Source: Paracoccaceae bacterium (GTDB lineage Bacteria; Pseudomonadota; Alphaproteobacteria; Rhodobacterales; Rhodobacteraceae). From it: 64,000 nt of DNA. Positions 17,332-28,038 of the stretch are shown here, in pieces. Every line of letters begins with the position of its first letter. Positions within the stretch are counted from its first letter, which is position 1. The notes under the pieces are model-generated. The model ran no database searches, was not told where the DNA came from, and saw only the letters and a list, made by a program, of their open reading frames with translations. The DNA is taken from assembly GCA_022843025.1 (NCBI GenBank), contig JALHOL010000010.1, forward strand, positions 62,001 to 126,000. The letters are read 5' to 3'. The position numbers and the translations under genes are program-made.

Positions 17332-18213
17332 GTGGCGCAAGAGCCGACATTCCTGATCTGCACAGGGGCGACAAAGGCAGGCACGTCCTGGCTTTACCGC
17401 TATCTGCTGGCGCATCCGGACTGTCACCTGCGCGCGATCAAGGAACTGCATTTCTTCAACAGCGCCGAAGCCGGCACGATGCGCAACTGGCGCAAGCGCG
17501 AAGAGATGCGCCTGCTGCGTGCCCGCGCCCGTCAGGCTGAAGGCGACGCCAGCCCGGAAACGGCGCGGCTGATCCGTGATTTGACCGATTGGGTGGCAGT
17601 TCTGGCGCGCGGGCCGCGTGCTGTGGCGGCCTACCTGGACTACCTGACACAGGGGCGCGGCGACCGTCATCTGGTGGCCGACATCACCCCCGCCTATGCA
17701 ATGCTGCCCGAAGCCCGGCTGCGCGGCATGGCCGCGATGGCGGCGGATGTGCGCTTCCTCTACCTCTTGCGCGATCCGGTGTCGCGGCTTTGGTCGCAGG
17801 CGCGGATGCTGGGTCAGCGGCGCGCGGCCGATCCTTCCGATTTCCCCGCGCAGTCGGTCGCGGCGATGACTGACATGCTGGACGGGATCGAAGGCGGTAA
17901 AGCCGATCGTGAGGATTATGCCGGCGCCATTTCGCGCCTGCGTGCGACCGTCGCGCCCGAAAAGCTTCTGATCCTGCTTCAGGATGATTTGATGACGATC
18001 CCCGGCATCGCCCGCCTGTGCCGCTTTCTGGGCATCGCCGACCACCCGGCAGATCTGGCCCATCGTGAACACGAAGGCCTGCCGCTTGATCTGCCCGCCA
18101 CACTGCGCGCCCGCGCACAGGCGGCATTGCGCCCGCAATATGAATATGTCGCCCGTCTGATGCCGGAGCTTCCGGCAAGCTGGCGCAGGAACATGACAGA
18201 GGTTCACGGATGA
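17332..18213 (+). CDS. Sulfotransferase family protein inserted between nuoC and nuoD
   Basis: This 293-aa protein has the 5'-phosphosulfate-binding loop [12 protein letters not shown] (Lys15) and the 3'-phosphate motif [12 protein letters not shown] (Arg147). These bind the donor PAPS, whose sulfuryl group is moved to a sugar, lipid or other acceptor. No signal peptide is seen. It starts at GTG 17332, 3 bp after nuoC, and its stop overlaps the nuoD start by 4 bp, so it is an embedded part of the nuo transcript. Nothing known links sulfotransfer to complex I; the acceptor is unknown. Base composition looks like its neighbours. Confidence 0.85.
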   Translation: MAQEPTFLICTGATKAGTSWLYRYLLAHPDCHLRAIKELHFFNSAEAGTMRNWRKREEMRLLRARARQAEGDASPETARLIRDLTDWVAVLARGPRAVAAYLDYLTQGRGDRHLVADITPAYAMLPEARLRGMAAMAADVRFLYLLRDPVSRLWSQARMLGQRRAADPSDFPAQSVAAMTDMLDGIEGGKADREDYAGAISRLRATVAPEKLLILLQDDLMTIPGIARLCRFLGIADHPADLAHREHEGLPLDLPATLRARAQAALRPQYEYVARLMPELPASWRRNMTEVHG

Positions 18214-19421
18214 TGGACGGTGCCTTCGACGACGCGCTGACAGGCGAACAGAAAATCCGCAACTTCAATATCAACTTCGGGCCTCAGCACCCAGCGGCGC
18301 ATGGTGTGCTGCGCCTTGTGCTGGAACTGGACGGCGAGATTGTCGAACGCTGCGATCCGCATATCGGCCTGCTGCATCGCGGCACCGAAAAGCTGATGGA
18401 AAGCCGGACCTATCTGCAAAACCTGCCCTATTTCGACCGGCTGGATTACGTGGCCCCGATGAACCAGGAACATGCCTGGTGTCTGGCCATTGAAAAGCTG
18501 ACCGGCACCAAAGTGCCGCGCCGCGCCAGCCTGATCCGCGTGCTGTTCTCGGAAATCGGCCGCGTGCTGAACCACCTCTTGAACGTCACCACACAGGCGA
18601 TGGACGTGGGCGCGCTTACCCCGCCGCTCTGGGGGTTCGAGGAACGCGAACAGCTCATGGTCTTCTACGAACGCGCCTGCGGCGCGCGCCTGCACGCGGC
18701 CTATTTCCGCCCCGGTGGCGTGCATGTCGACCTGACGCCCTCGCTGCTGGACGATATCGACGCTTGGGCCGATCATTTCCCCAAAGTGCTGGATGATATC
18801 GACACGCTGCTGACGGAAAACCGCATCTTCAAACAGCGCAACGCCGATATCGGCATCGTGACCGAAGATGACATCCAGAAATGGGGCTATTCCGGCGTCA
18901 TGGTGCGCGGGTCGGGCCTTGCATGGGACCTGCGCCGCAGCCAGCCCTACGAATGCTATGACGAGTTTGACTTCAAGATCCCCGTCGGCAAGAACGGCGA
19001 TTGCTATGACCGCTATCTCTGCCGCATGGCCGAAATGCGCGAGTCGACCAGCATCATCCGGCAGGCGATTGCCAAGCTGCGCGTGGAAAAGGGCGACGTG
19101 CTCGCACGCGGCAAGATCACGCCGCCCAAACGGGCCGAGATGAAGACCTCGATGGAGGCGCTCATCCATCACTTCAAACTCTACACCGAAGGCTTCCACG
19201 TCCCGGCGGGCGAGGTTTACGCCTGCGTCGAGGCGCCCAAGGGTGAGTTCGGCGTCTATCTGGTCGCCGACGGCACCAACAAACCCTATCGCGCCAAGAT
19301 CCGCGCGCCGGGATATCTGCACCTGCAATCCATGGATTACATCTGCAAGGGCCACCAGCTTGCCGACGTATCCGCCATCATCGGCACGATGGATGTCGTG
19401 TTCGGGGAGATCGACCGCTAA
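18210..19421 (+). CDS. nuoD: NADH-quinone oxidoreductase subunit D
   Basis: This 403-aa 49-kDa-type subunit derives from the NiFe-hydrogenase large subunit. It has [21 protein letters not shown] near the N-terminus (quinone-site His region), [14 protein letters not shown], and the closing segment [21 protein letters not shown], here with HQLADVS. It forms most of the quinone cavity with NuoB. The start overlaps the sulfotransferase stop (ATGATG), and its last base overlaps nuoE. Confidence 0.97.
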   Translation: MMDGAFDDALTGEQKIRNFNINFGPQHPAAHGVLRLVLELDGEIVERCDPHIGLLHRGTEKLMESRTYLQNLPYFDRLDYVAPMNQEHAWCLAIEKLTGTKVPRRASLIRVLFSEIGRVLNHLLNVTTQAMDVGALTPPLWGFEEREQLMVFYERACGARLHAAYFRPGGVHVDLTPSLLDDIDAWADHFPKVLDDIDTLLTENRIFKQRNADIGIVTEDDIQKWGYSGVMVRGSGLAWDLRRSQPYECYDEFDFKIPVGKNGDCYDRYLCRMAEMRESTSIIRQAIAKLRVEKGDVLARGKITPPKRAEMKTSMEALIHHFKLYTEGFHVPAGEVYACVEAPKGEFGVYLVADGTNKPYRAKIRAPGYLHLQSMDYICKGHQLADVSAIIGTMDVVFGEIDR

Positions 19422-20254
19422 TGCTGCGCCGCCTGCACCCTGTCCAACCGGACTCCTTCACCTTCACGCCCGCCAATCTGGAATGGGCGAAGGGCCAGAT
19501 TTCCAAATACCCCGAGGGTCGTCAGGCCTCGGCCATCATCCCGCTTCTGTGGCGCGCGCAGGAGCAGGAAGGCTGGCTCACCCGCAAGGCGATTGAAGCC
19601 GTGGCTGACATGCTGGGTATGGCCTACATCCGCGCTCTGGAAGTGGCGACCTTCTACTTCATGTTCCAACTGCAACCCGTGGGCTCCATCGCCCATGTGC
19701 AGATCTGCGGGACTACCACCTGCATGATCTGCGGCGCAGAAGACCTGATCAAGGTCTGCAAGGAAATGATCGCCCCCGCGCCGCATACCCTTTCCGCAGA
19801 TGGCAAGTTCAGCTGGGAAGAAGTGGAATGCATGGGCGCCTGCGCCAATGCCCCGATGGCCCAGATCGGCAAAGACTATTACGAAGACCTGACGCCCGCG
19901 AAACTGCGTGACCTGATCGCCCGCTTCTCCAAAGGCGAGGTTCCGGTCCCCGGCCCGCAGAACGGCCGCTACGCTGCCGAACCGCTGTCGGGCCTGACCA
20001 CGCTGAAAGATTTCGAATCTGGGCGGCAGCAATACAACGCATCCGCCCAACTGGCGGTGGATATCGGCGACACGGTCAAGCGGATCGACGGCACCGAAGT
20101 GCCGATCCTGACGCCTTGGCTGGGCAAGGCGGCCAAAGCCGCCGCGCCCAAGAAGCCTGCCGCCAAAAAGCCTGCCGCGCCGAAGGTGGATGCCACCCCG
20201 GACGCACCCGCAAAAGCCCCGCGCAGCCGCGCAAAGAAAACACAGGACGAATGA
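19421..20254 (+). CDS. nuoE: NADH-quinone oxidoreductase subunit E with Ala/Lys/Pro tail
   Basis: This 277-aa 24-kDa-type subunit holds 2Fe-2S cluster N1a with ligands Cys96, Cys101, Cys137 and Cys141 (ICGTTTC, ECMGAC). It is about 100 residues longer than E. coli NuoE. The extension ends in an [19 protein letters not shown]-type low-complexity basic tail. Such tails occur in rhodobacterial NuoE and may reach other proteins (inference). The next gene encodes a protein with similar Ala/Pro/Lys runs. Confidence 0.95.
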   Translation: MLRRLHPVQPDSFTFTPANLEWAKGQISKYPEGRQASAIIPLLWRAQEQEGWLTRKAIEAVADMLGMAYIRALEVATFYFMFQLQPVGSIAHVQICGTTTCMICGAEDLIKVCKEMIAPAPHTLSADGKFSWEEVECMGACANAPMAQIGKDYYEDLTPAKLRDLIARFSKGEVPVPGPQNGRYAAEPLSGLTTLKDFESGRQQYNASAQLAVDIGDTVKRIDGTEVPILTPWLGKAAKAAAPKKPAAKKPAAPKVDATPDAPAKAPRSRAKKTQDE

Positions 20255-20307
20255 CGAAAAAACGAGGGAAGGGGCGAACCTGACGCCCCGCAAACAGGGA
20301 TACGCGC

Positions 20308-21081
20308 ATGAAACGAGTCGACAATCTGAATGCCCCTTCGCTGAACGGCTGGCTCTTCGCCGTCGTAGCCGGGGTTTTGGCCTTTCTCATCGCAAAGGTG
20401 GTGGGCGGCTTTGATTACACGACCTCCGGCTTCTTTGCCGCCGTCATCACGGGTCTGGTCGGCTTGGTCATCGGCATGCCCTGGGGCGCGGCTGACCGCA
20501 TTCCCAAACCCGAAGCAGATACGGATGCCGCGCATCCTGCCGCTCCCGTTGCCGCTGCGGTTCCCGCTGCTGCTCCTGTGGCACCGATGGCAGAAGCAGC
20601 GCCGCTGATGGCTGCGTCGATGGTGTCTTCCGCTCCCGTGGCCGAAGCCGCCCCGATTGCCGCCCCCGTTGCCGCTCCGGCACCGGCTGCCCCCAAGGCC
20701 GAGGCAAAACCGAAGGCCGAGCCGAAGCCCAAAGCCGCTGCCAAGCCTGCCGCCAAAGCCGCAGCCGAGCCCGCCCCCGTCGCCGCCCCCGAAGGCGGCA
20801 GCAAACCCAAGGCCCTCAAGGCCGCGCGCAAGGGCGTGGCGGATGACCTGAAAGTGATCGAAGGCATCGGCCCCGCACTGGAAAAGGTGCTCAACGACAA
20901 CGGCATTTTCCACCTTGACCAGATTGCCTCATGGGGTGCGGCCGAAGTGGAATGGATGGATGGCAACCTGAAAGGCTTCAAGGGCCGCGTCACCCGCGAC
21001 AAATGGGTGGCTCAGGCCAAACTGATCGGCGAGGTGGGGCTGGAGGAATTCCTCCGCCGTGCCAAGACGAACGATTACTGA
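20308..21081 (+). CDS. Membrane-anchored protein with Ala/Pro-rich linker and C-terminal helix-hairpin-helix domain
   Basis: This 257-aa protein has two predicted transmembrane helices (about residues 13-33 and 38-58). A long Ala/Pro/Lys/Glu-rich linker (about 70-170) follows, then a compact C-terminal domain with DDLKVIEGIGPALEKVLND, a helix-hairpin-helix-like motif also found in alphaproteobacterial L21 extensions. It sits between nuoE and nuoF with the same transcription direction, and homologues occur at this place in other rhodobacteria (from memory). It may be an accessory or assembly factor of complex I, but this is inference. Confidence 0.75.
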   Translation: MKRVDNLNAPSLNGWLFAVVAGVLAFLIAKVVGGFDYTTSGFFAAVITGLVGLVIGMPWGAADRIPKPEADTDAAHPAAPVAAAVPAAAPVAPMAEAAPLMAASMVSSAPVAEAAPIAAPVAAPAPAAPKAEAKPKAEPKPKAAAKPAAKAAAEPAPVAAPEGGSKPKALKAARKGVADDLKVIEGIGPALEKVLNDNGIFHLDQIASWGAAEVEWMDGNLKGFKGRVTRDKWVAQAKLIGEVGLEEFLRRAKTNDY

Positions 21082-21088
21082 GGCGGGG

Positions 21089-21313
21089 ATGCGCGAACCC
21101 ACCCCGCAGGAAAAGGAAATCGCCAGACAGACAAGGCAAGTGGCCTTTGTTCTGGCGGGAACCATGATCCTGTGGATGGGGGCAAGCTTCCTTGGGGGAA
21201 GGCTGGGCTGGGAAACCCGCTTTGCCTTTCTCTTCGACCTCGCTGCAATGGCCGCGTTCATCTGGGCGCTGGTCGTGACTTACCGGATCTGGCGCAAACG
21301 CCAGGGCAATTGA
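21089..21313 (+). CDS. DUF5337 family small membrane protein
   Basis: This 74-aa protein has two hydrophobic helices ([20 protein letters not shown] and a second around residues 45-65) and a basic end ([10 protein letters not shown]). It resembles DUF5337, a rhodobacterial family found inside nuo operons. GAGG lies 5 nt before ATG 21089; an ATG at 21059 overlaps the preceding gene and is less likely. Function is unknown. Confidence 0.75.
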   Translation: MREPTPQEKEIARQTRQVAFVLAGTMILWMGASFLGGRLGWETRFAFLFDLAAMAAFIWALVVTYRIWRKRQGN

Positions 21314-21323
21314 GGGGCAAGAC

Positions 21324-22619
21324 ATGCTCAAGGATCAGGACCGCATCTTCACCAACCTCTATGGGATGCATGAACGCACCCTTGCGGGGGCCAAGAAGCG
21401 CGGCCATTGGGACGGCACCGCCGACATCATCAAGCGTGGCCGCGACACGATCATCGAACAGGTCAAGGCATCGGGCCTGCGCGGCCGTGGCGGCGCAGGT
21501 TTTCCCACGGGCTTGAAATGGTCATTCATGCCCAAGCAAAGCGATGGCCGCCCATCCTATCTGGTCATCAACGCCGATGAATCCGAACCGGGCACCTGCA
21601 AGGACCGGGAAATCATGCGGCACGATCCGCATACCCTGATCGAAGGCGCGCTGATCGCGTCTTTCGCGATGAACGCCAATGCCTGCTACATCTACATTCG
21701 CGGCGAATACATCCGCGAGCGTGAGGCGCTACAGGCCGCCATCGACGAATGCTATGACGCGGGCCTTCTGGGCAAGAACGCCGCAAAATCCGGCTGGGAT
21801 TTCGACCTCTACCTCCACCACGGGGCAGGGGCCTATATCTGCGGCGAAGAAACCGCGCTTTTGGAAAGCCTTGAGGGCAAAAAGGGCATGCCCCGGATGA
21901 AGCCGCCGTTCCCGGCAGGCTCGGGCCTCTATGGTTGCCCCACCACGGTGAACAACGTGGAATCCATCGCCGTTGTCCCCACCATCCTGCGCCGTGGGCC
22001 GGAATGGTTTGCGGGCTTTGGCCGGCCGAACAATGCCGGGACCAAACTCTTCGGCATCTCGGGCCACATCAACAACCCCTGTGTGGTCGAAGAGGCGATG
22101 TCGATCCCGCTCAAGGAACTGCTGGATCGCCACTGCGGCGGCGTGCGCGGCGGGTGGAAGAACCTCAAGGCCGTGATCCCTGGCGGGTCGTCCGTGCCGC
22201 TGCTCACGCAGGCGCAATGCGACGATGCCATCATGGATTTTGATTGGCTGCGCGAGCAACGCTCGGGCCTCGGCACGGCAGCGGTAATCGTGATGGATCA
22301 GTCGACTGACGTCATCAAGGCGATCTGGCGGCTGTCGAAGTTCTATAAGCACGAATCCTGCGGCCAGTGCACACCCTGCCGCGAAGGCACGGGCTGGATG
22401 ATGCGCGTCATGGACCGTCTGGTCCGCGGCGAGGCCGAAGTCGAAGAAATCGACATGCTCCTGTCGGTCACCAAACAGGTCGAAGGTCACACGATCTGCG
22501 CCCTTGGCGACGCGGCGGCATGGCCGATCCAGGGCCTCGTGCGGGCGTTCCGGGACGAAATCGAAGATCGCATCAAGGCGAAAAAGACGGGCCGCCTCTC
22601 GGCGGTCGCGGCGGAGTGA
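21324..22619 (+). CDS. nuoF: NADH-quinone oxidoreductase subunit F (NADH/FMN site)
   Basis: This 431-aa 51-kDa-type subunit has the NADH-binding loop [18 protein letters not shown], the FMN-site segment [33 protein letters not shown], and the N3 cluster ligands in [14 protein letters not shown] plus a distal Cys in HTICALGD. It oxidises NADH and feeds electrons to the Fe-S chain. The TGA stop overlaps a GTG start of the next small gene (GTGA). Confidence 0.98.
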   Translation: MLKDQDRIFTNLYGMHERTLAGAKKRGHWDGTADIIKRGRDTIIEQVKASGLRGRGGAGFPTGLKWSFMPKQSDGRPSYLVINADESEPGTCKDREIMRHDPHTLIEGALIASFAMNANACYIYIRGEYIREREALQAAIDECYDAGLLGKNAAKSGWDFDLYLHHGAGAYICGEETALLESLEGKKGMPRMKPPFPAGSGLYGCPTTVNNVESIAVVPTILRRGPEWFAGFGRPNNAGTKLFGISGHINNPCVVEEAMSIPLKELLDRHCGGVRGGWKNLKAVIPGGSSVPLLTQAQCDDAIMDFDWLREQRSGLGTAAVIVMDQSTDVIKAIWRLSKFYKHESCGQCTPCREGTGWMMRVMDRLVRGEAEVEEIDMLLSVTKQVEGHTICALGDAAAWPIQGLVRAFRDEIEDRIKAKKTGRLSAVAAE

Positions 22620-22873
22620 AGCGGATGGCCGCAGCCCTGACCCTGTGCATAGCAGCCTCGGGCTGCGTGCAGACCGCGCCTTCGGGCGGGGTCTCGGTCG
22701 CTGCTGCGCCTTTGCGAGTTACCAACAACGGCGCTGCCTTTGCCAATTACGAAGGCGCCGCCGCCCGCCGGGTGGCCGAGGCGGAATGTGCCGCCCTTGG
22801 CGGCAGCCTGCGCCCCAGCATCTATGACCGGTATGAGGCCGGCGCTTGGGTCTATGTGGAGGGCTGCGCATGA
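22616..22873 (+). CDS. Small predicted lipoprotein in the nuo operon
   Basis: This 85-aa protein starts at GTG 22616, overlapping the nuoF stop (GTGA), or less likely at ATG 22625. The N-terminus is [16 protein letters not shown], a type II signal peptide with lipobox ASGC; the Cys would be lipid-modified. The mature part is short, with [18 protein letters not shown] and two further cysteines. It has no recognised family. It is one of three predicted lipoproteins within the nuo cluster. Confidence 0.6.
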   Translation: MKRMAAALTLCIAASGCVQTAPSGGVSVAAAPLRVTNNGAAFANYEGAAARRVAEAECAALGGSLRPSIYDRYEAGAWVYVEGCA

Positions 22874-22971
22874 CCTGCTATGCGATAACCTCCGCCTATA
22901 CCCGGTCTTGTGATGTCATATCACCGCGCCTTGCCCCCATCTTCTTGGCATGGAATGCCAAGGAGGCCTTG

Positions 22972-23373
22972 ATGAAACTTGCACCCCTGTCCCTGATCGC
23001 GCTGATGGCAGCCGTCCCCGCTCATGCGCTGGAGCCGATCAACAAGGAAGCCCATATCAACAACATCCTGTTGCAGGGCTTCATCGGTGACGCCATCGCC
23101 GACAACTGCCCCACGATCGAACCGCGCAAGATCCGCGCGCTGGGCGAATTGAACAAGCTGCGCGTCTATGCGCTGGACAAGGGCTACACCACCGCCCAAG
23201 TCCGCGCTTTCGTGACCGACGACACCGAAAAAGCGCGTGGCAAGGCCGAGGCGGCGGCATGGTTGGCCGAACGCGGGGCCGAACCCGGCAAGGACGCGAT
23301 CTATTGCCAGATCGGCGAGGCGGAAATCGCCAAGGAAAGCCTGATCGGCACATTGCTGAGGTCAACGAAATGA
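22972..23373 (+). CDS. DUF5333 family periplasmic protein
   Basis: This 133-aa protein has a clear Sec signal peptide (KLAPLSLIALMAAVPAHA) and a helical mature domain with IADNCPTIEPRKIRALGELN and a second Cys near the end (AIYCQIGEAEI), a possible disulfide. It resembles DUF5333, a rhodobacterial family associated with nuo genes. ATG 22972 has AAGGAGG well placed; the 98-bp gap before it could hold an internal promoter. Function is unknown. Confidence 0.75.
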   Translation: MKLAPLSLIALMAAVPAHALEPINKEAHINNILLQGFIGDAIADNCPTIEPRKIRALGELNKLRVYALDKGYTTAQVRAFVTDDTEKARGKAEAAAWLAERGAEPGKDAIYCQIGEAEIAKESLIGTLLRSTK

Positions 23374-23873
23374 CCCAGACCCCCGCGATGCACCTTGCCG
23401 AATTGAACGTAGGCCGCCTGCTGGCCCCGACCGATGATCCGCGCGTGGCCGAATTCATGGCCGCCCTTGATCGGGTCAACGGCATGGGCAAGCGGATGCC
23501 GGGTTTTGTGTGGATGATGGAAGGGTCGGGCGAACCGGGCACCGGCAATACCGAGGCCAAGATCGGCGGCGATCCGCAATTCGTATCGAACCTGACCGTC
23601 TGGGAAAGCGTCGAAACGCTGGAGAACTTCGTCTGGAACACCGTCCACCGTCAGTTTTATGAACGGCGGGCGGAATGGTTCGAAGTGCTGGGCAAGATGC
23701 ATTTCGTCATGTGGTGGGTGCCCGCCGGGCACCGCCCCACGCTGGACGAGGCGCTGGAACGGCTGGCCCATCTGCAGACGCAAGGCGACAGCGACCACGC
23801 CTTTGGCTGGACATATCTGAAAGAGGCGCAGCTGTGGAAAACCCACCGCTGCACCCAAATGGCGGCGGAGTAG
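23370..23873 (+). CDS. DUF3291 domain-containing protein
   Basis: This 167-aa cytoplasmic protein has a ferredoxin-like dimeric alpha/beta-barrel pattern: MHLAELNVGRLLAPTDDPRV, MPGFVWMM, a central NLTVWESVETLENFVWN and the late HFVMWWVPAGHRPT. These match DUF3291, which is related to antibiotic-biosynthesis-monooxygenase folds. It starts inside the stop of the previous gene (ATGA). Its role near complex I is unknown. Confidence 0.8.
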   Translation: MTQTPAMHLAELNVGRLLAPTDDPRVAEFMAALDRVNGMGKRMPGFVWMMEGSGEPGTGNTEAKIGGDPQFVSNLTVWESVETLENFVWNTVHRQFYERRAEWFEVLGKMHFVMWWVPAGHRPTLDEALERLAHLQTQGDSDHAFGWTYLKEAQLWKTHRCTQMAAE

Positions 23874-23878
23874 CGGGC

Positions 23879-24058
23879 ATGTGCCATGGCAATCTCGACC
23901 CGAAATACGCGATGCGCGATATCGAAGCGCGCGTGAAACACCTGTCATTCGAACAGGACAAGACGAAACAGGCCGCCCCCGCGCCGCAATCCGGGCTGCT
24001 CGCCCGTCTGCGCGACGCGATGAACGGGTTGCTGCGGAAGGACCGGGCTCATGTCTAA
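23879..24058 (+). CDS. 59-aa conserved-looking small protein overlapping nuoG start
   Basis: This short soluble, mostly helical protein begins [20 protein letters not shown] and ends with an amphipathic basic helix ([20 protein letters not shown]). It begins 5 bp after the DUF3291 gene and overlaps the nuoG start by 8 bp. The tight packing and the absence of a better frame make it likely to be translated. No function is recognised. Confidence 0.6.
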   Translation: MCHGNLDPKYAMRDIEARVKHLSFEQDKTKQAAPAPQSGLLARLRDAMNGLLRKDRAHV

Positions 24059-26072
24059 CCTCAAGAAAATCAGCATCGACGGCATCGAGGTCGAGGTTGA
24101 TGGCGCGATGACCATCATTCAGGCCGCCGAAGTGGCAGGCGTAGAGATCCCGCGCTTTTGCTATCACGAACGCCTGACCATCGCCGGAAACTGCCGCATG
24201 TGTCTGGTCGAAGTGGTCGGCGGCCCGCCGAAACCCGCCGCCTCCTGCGCGATGCAGGTCCGCGACCTGCGCCCCGGCCCGAACGGCGAGGCGCCGGTCG
24301 TCAAGACCAAGTCGCCCATGGTCAAGAAGGCCCGTGAAGGGGTGATGGAGTTTCTGCTGATCAACCACCCTCTCGACTGCCCGATCTGCGATCAGGGCGG
24401 CGAATGCGATCTGCAGGATCAGGCCATGGCTTATGGCGTGGACTTCAGCCGCTACCGCGAACCAAAGCGCGCCTCCGATGACCTGAACCTCGGCCCGCTG
24501 GTCGCCACCAAGATGACGCGCTGCATCTCCTGCACCCGCTGCGTCCGCTTCACCACCGAAGTCGCGGGCATCACCCAGATGGGCCAAACCGGCCGGGGCG
24601 AGGATAGCGAAATCACCAGCTATCTGAACGAAACGCTGGCCTCGAACCTTCAGGGCAACATCATCGACCTTTGCCCCGTCGGCGCGCTGACATCGAAACC
24701 CTATGCCTTCACCGCCCGTCCGTGGGAACTGACCAAGACGGAAACCATCGACGTGATGGATGCGCTTGGCTCCAACATCCGGGTCGACACCAAAGGCCGC
24801 GAAGTCATGCGCATCCTGCCGCGCAACCATGACGGCGTGAACGAGGAATGGATTTCCGACAAAACCCGCTTCGTCTGGGACGGCCTGCGCCGCCAGCGTC
24901 TGGACACGCCCTATATCCGCGAAAACGGCAAGCTGCGTAAGGCAGGCTGGGGCGAGGCACTGGTCGCCGCCGCCGCTGCAATGCGCGGAAAAAAGGTCGC
25001 CGGACTCGTGGGCGATCTGGCCCCGGTCGAGGCGATCTACAGTCTGAAGACCCTGATCGAAGGGCTTGGCGGCAAAGTGGAATCCCGCACCGATGGCGCG
25101 CGCCTGCCGATTGGCAACCGCTCGGCCTATGTCGGTACGGCGGCGATCGAAGATATCGACAGCGCCAAATCCATCCTTCTGATCGGCACGAACCCGCGGG
25201 TCGAAGCCGCCGTTCTGAACGCCCGCATCCGCAAAGCTTGGCTGCACGGCGCGACTGTTGCCGTCGTTGGGCCTGCGGTTGACCTGACTTATGACTATTA
25301 CCACGCCGGCACCGACCGTGCTGCACTGGTGGCCCTCGTGGCCGAAGCCAAGAAGGCCGGCCCGGATGGCAAACCCGCCGTGGTGGTCGTCGGGCAGGGC
25401 GCGCTGAACGAGGCCGATGGCGAGGCCGTGCTGTCGCAGGCCATGGCCCTGTGCGAAGCATCTGGCGCGAAACTGCTGATCCTGCACAGCGCCGCCTCGC
25501 GCGTGGGCGCGATGGATGTGGGCGCGGTCACCGACGGCGGCCTTGCCGCCGCCACCGACGGGGCCGAGGTGATCTACAACCTTGGCGCCGATGAGGTGGA
25601 AATCGCGCCCGGCCCCTTTGTCATCTATCAAGGCAGCCACGGTGATCGGGGCGCGATGCGCGCTGACATCATCCTTCCCGCCGCCGCCTGGACAGAAGAA
25701 AACGGCCTGTTCGTCAACACCGAAGGCCGCCCGCAACTGGCCCTGCGTGCCGGTTTCGCACCGGGTGAAGCCAAGGAAAACTGGGCCATCCTGCGCGCCC
25801 TTTCCGCCGAACTGGGCGCAACCCTGCCTTGGGACAGCATGGCTGCGCTGCGGCAGGCGCTGGTCAAGGCGCATCCGCATTTGGGCCGCATCGACGAGGT
25901 CGCCGCGAATGCGTGGTCCGCGTTGGAGGTGAAAGCCCCCGCCAAGGCCGATTTCCGCCTTGCGATCCGGGATTTTTATCTGACGAACCCGATTGCCCGG
26001 GCATCAGCGTTGATGGGTGAACTGTCGGCCCTTGCGGCGGACCGTGCCCGCGTGGCACTTGCGGCGGAATGA
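24051..26072 (+). CDS. nuoG: NADH-quinone oxidoreductase subunit G
   Basis: This 673-aa 75-kDa-type subunit has an N-terminal 2Fe-2S domain (Cys37, 48, 51, 66). The [18 protein letters not shown] stretch and [18 protein letters not shown] carry the tetranuclear clusters. A molybdopterin-oxidoreductase-like C-terminal half without cofactor signature follows. Length and the apparent absence of an extra N7 motif match mitochondrial and Paracoccus forms rather than the 900-aa E. coli form. The stop overlaps the next gene by 4 bp. Confidence 0.97.
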   Translation: MSNLKKISIDGIEVEVDGAMTIIQAAEVAGVEIPRFCYHERLTIAGNCRMCLVEVVGGPPKPAASCAMQVRDLRPGPNGEAPVVKTKSPMVKKAREGVMEFLLINHPLDCPICDQGGECDLQDQAMAYGVDFSRYREPKRASDDLNLGPLVATKMTRCISCTRCVRFTTEVAGITQMGQTGRGEDSEITSYLNETLASNLQGNIIDLCPVGALTSKPYAFTARPWELTKTETIDVMDALGSNIRVDTKGREVMRILPRNHDGVNEEWISDKTRFVWDGLRRQRLDTPYIRENGKLRKAGWGEALVAAAAAMRGKKVAGLVGDLAPVEAIYSLKTLIEGLGGKVESRTDGARLPIGNRSAYVGTAAIEDIDSAKSILLIGTNPRVEAAVLNARIRKAWLHGATVAVVGPAVDLTYDYYHAGTDRAALVALVAEAKKAGPDGKPAVVVVGQGALNEADGEAVLSQAMALCEASGAKLLILHSAASRVGAMDVGAVTDGGLAAATDGAEVIYNLGADEVEIAPGPFVIYQGSHGDRGAMRADIILPAAAWTEENGLFVNTEGRPQLALRAGFAPGEAKENWAILRALSAELGATLPWDSMAALRQALVKAHPHLGRIDEVAANAWSALEVKAPAKADFRLAIRDFYLTNPIARASALMGELSALAADRARVALAAE

Positions 26073-26488
26073 AACACAGCATGGCACGCGCATTGGGAAT
26101 GACAGGCAGGGCAGGGGTCGCGGCAGCGGCGCTGGCCGCCTGCGCGCCCGGTGCTGACGTGTCCAGCATGGGCAGTTTCAACCCCGGCTATCAGGGGATC
26201 GAGACGATCCTCCTGGATGGCGATCTGGTGAATTTCCGCGTCGCCATGAAAGGCGCGCGGGACAATGCGGATGTCGAGGCCTATGCGCGCTGCGCGGCGG
26301 CCCAATATGCGCTGATCCGCGGCGCGGGTTTTGCGCGGCACGTGCGCACCACAGTGGCGCGCACAGGTGAAATCTGGCGGGGGGATGCGGTCTATACCAT
26401 CTCTGCCGCCCTTCCGAAGGGCTTCAGAACCATCGACGCCGAGGTGACGGTGCGCGATTGCGGCTCGCTCGGGATACCGACGGTCTGA
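26069..26488 (+). CDS. Predicted lipoprotein between nuoG and nuoH
   Basis: This 139-aa protein overlaps the nuoG stop (ATGA). The N-terminus [18 protein letters not shown] ends in lipobox LAAC, so a lipidated envelope protein is predicted. The mature part has [20 protein letters not shown] and a Cys pair ([15 protein letters not shown]). It resembles uncharacterised rhodobacterial proteins; no characterised family is recognised. It probably faces the periplasm, away from the NADH-binding arm. Confidence 0.7.
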   Translation: MKHSMARALGMTGRAGVAAAALAACAPGADVSSMGSFNPGYQGIETILLDGDLVNFRVAMKGARDNADVEAYARCAAAQYALIRGAGFARHVRTTVARTGEIWRGDAVYTISAALPKGFRTIDAEVTVRDCGSLGIPTV

Positions 26489-26500
26489 GGGAAAGGCATC

Positions 26501-27538
26501 ATGAACGAATTCTTTGCAACAGGGATGGGGACGGCGGTTCTGGTGGCGGCGCAGACGCTGCTGCTCGTCGGCTTCGTGATGCTGTCGATGCTGTTCCTCG
26601 TCTATGGCGACCGCAAGATCTGGGCCGCGGTGCAGATGCGCCGGGGGCCCAACGTGGTGGGACCGTGGGGCCTGCTGCAAACCGTGGCCGATGCCGCGAA
26701 ATACGTCTTCAAGGAAATCGTCATTCCCGCCGGGGCCGACCGTCCGGTGTTCTTCCTGGCCCCGATGTTGTCCTTCGTTCTGGCGCTGATGGCCTGGGCC
26801 GTGATCCCCTTCGATGATGGCTGGGTGCTGGCCAATATCAACGTGGCGATCCTGTTTGTCTTCGCCATGTCCTCGCTCGAGGTCTATGGCGTTATCATGG
26901 GCGGCTGGGCGTCGAACTCCAAATACCCGTTCCTCGGCTCGCTCCGCTCTGCCGCGCAGATGATTTCCTATGAGGTGTCGCTGGGCCTGATCATCATCGG
27001 CATCATCCTGTCGACGGGTTCGATGAACCTGTCCGCCATCGTGGCGGCGCAGGACGGCGATCTGGGCCTGTTCAACTGGTACTGGCTGCCGCATCTGCCG
27101 ATGGTGGCGCTGTTCTTCATCTCGGCTCTGGCGGAAACCAACCGCCCGCCCTTTGACCTGCCCGAAGCGGAATCCGAACTCGTCGCAGGCTTCATGGTGG
27201 AATACTCCTCCACCCCCTTCCTGCTGTTCATGGCGGGCGAATACATCGCCATCTACCTGATGTGCGCGCTGATGAGCCTGCTGTTCTTCGGCGGCTGGCT
27301 GTCGCCCATCCCGGGCCTGCCCGACGGCTGGTGGTGGATGATCGCCAAGATGGCCTTCTTCTTCTTCCTCTTTGCGATGGTGAAAGCCATCACACCCCGC
27401 TATCGCTACGACCAACTCATGCGGATCGGCTGGAAGGTCTTCCTGCCCCTGTCGCTGGCCTGGGTGGTTATTGTGGCCTTTCTGGCGAAATTCGAAGTTT
27501 TCGGCGGCTTCTGGGCCCGCTGGACGATTGGAGGCTGA
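26501..27538 (+). CDS. nuoH: NADH-quinone oxidoreductase subunit H
   Basis: This 345-aa ND1-type membrane subunit has about eight helices, the signature loops [20 protein letters not shown] and [20 protein letters not shown], and the [10 protein letters not shown] segment. It anchors the peripheral arm and forms the entrance of the quinone channel. It is followed by nuoI after 5 bp. Confidence 0.97.
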   Translation: MNEFFATGMGTAVLVAAQTLLLVGFVMLSMLFLVYGDRKIWAAVQMRRGPNVVGPWGLLQTVADAAKYVFKEIVIPAGADRPVFFLAPMLSFVLALMAWAVIPFDDGWVLANINVAILFVFAMSSLEVYGVIMGGWASNSKYPFLGSLRSAAQMISYEVSLGLIIIGIILSTGSMNLSAIVAAQDGDLGLFNWYWLPHLPMVALFFISALAETNRPPFDLPEAESELVAGFMVEYSSTPFLLFMAGEYIAIYLMCALMSLLFFGGWLSPIPGLPDGWWWMIAKMAFFFFLFAMVKAITPRYRYDQLMRIGWKVFLPLSLAWVVIVAFLAKFEVFGGFWARWTIGG

Positions 27539-27543
27539 AGCCG

Positions 27544-28038
27544 ATGGCAAACATCGACTGGAACCGCGCAACCCGCTATTTCCTGCTGCAGGATTTCTTC
27601 AAGGGCTTTGCCCTCGGCATGAAGTACTTCTTCGCGCCCAAGGCCACCTTGAACTATCCGCATGAAAAGGGCCCGCTTTCCCCCCGCTTCCGGGGTGAAC
27701 ATGCGCTGCGCCGTTATCCCAATGGCGAAGAGCGCTGCATCGCCTGCAAACTGTGCGAGGCGATCTGCCCCGCGCAGGCCATCACCATCGACGCCGAACC
27801 GCGCGAGGATGGCAGCCGCCGTACCACCCGCTATGACATCGACATGACGAAATGCATCTATTGCGGCTTCTGCCAAGAGGCCTGCCCGGTGGATGCCATC
27901 GTCGAAGGCCCGAACTTCGAGTTCAGCACCGAGACGCGGGAAGAGCTTTTCTATGACAAGGACAAGCTTCTGGAAAACGGCGCCCGCTGGGAAGCCGAGA
28001 TTGCGCGCAATCTCGAAATCGACGCGCCGTATCGGTGA
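27544..28038 (+). CDS. nuoI: NADH-quinone oxidoreductase subunit I
   Basis: This 164-aa protein has two 4Fe-4S motifs: [11 protein letters not shown] (Cys65, 68, 71) with Cys75, and CIYCGFC (Cys104, 107, 110) with Cys114, forming clusters N6a and N6b. The ATG at 27544 begins the conserved N-terminus ([20 protein letters not shown]). It transfers electrons towards N2 in NuoB. Its stop overlaps the next gene (GTGA). Confidence 0.97.
   Translation: MANIDWNRATRYFLLQDFFKGFALGMKYFFAPKATLNYPHEKGPLSPRFRGEHALRRYPNGEERCIACKLCEAICPAQAITIDAEPREDGSRRTTRYDIDMTKCIYCGFCQEACPVDAIVEGPNFEFSTETREELFYDKDKLLENGARWEAEIARNLEIDAPYR

Noticed and set aside
16156-18207. 683-codon minus-strand frame across nuoB, nuoC and the sulfotransferase
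   Set aside because: It is antisense to three clearly coding genes and has no family motif; it arises from codon bias.
17332-18213. Sulfotransferase as a recent horizontal insertion
   Set aside because: Its codon and base composition look like the flanking nuo genes, and the 3-bp and 4-bp junctions argue for a settled place.
23301-25880. 859-codon minus-strand frame opposite nuoG
   Set aside because: It is antisense to nuoG and its neighbours, with no signal of its own.
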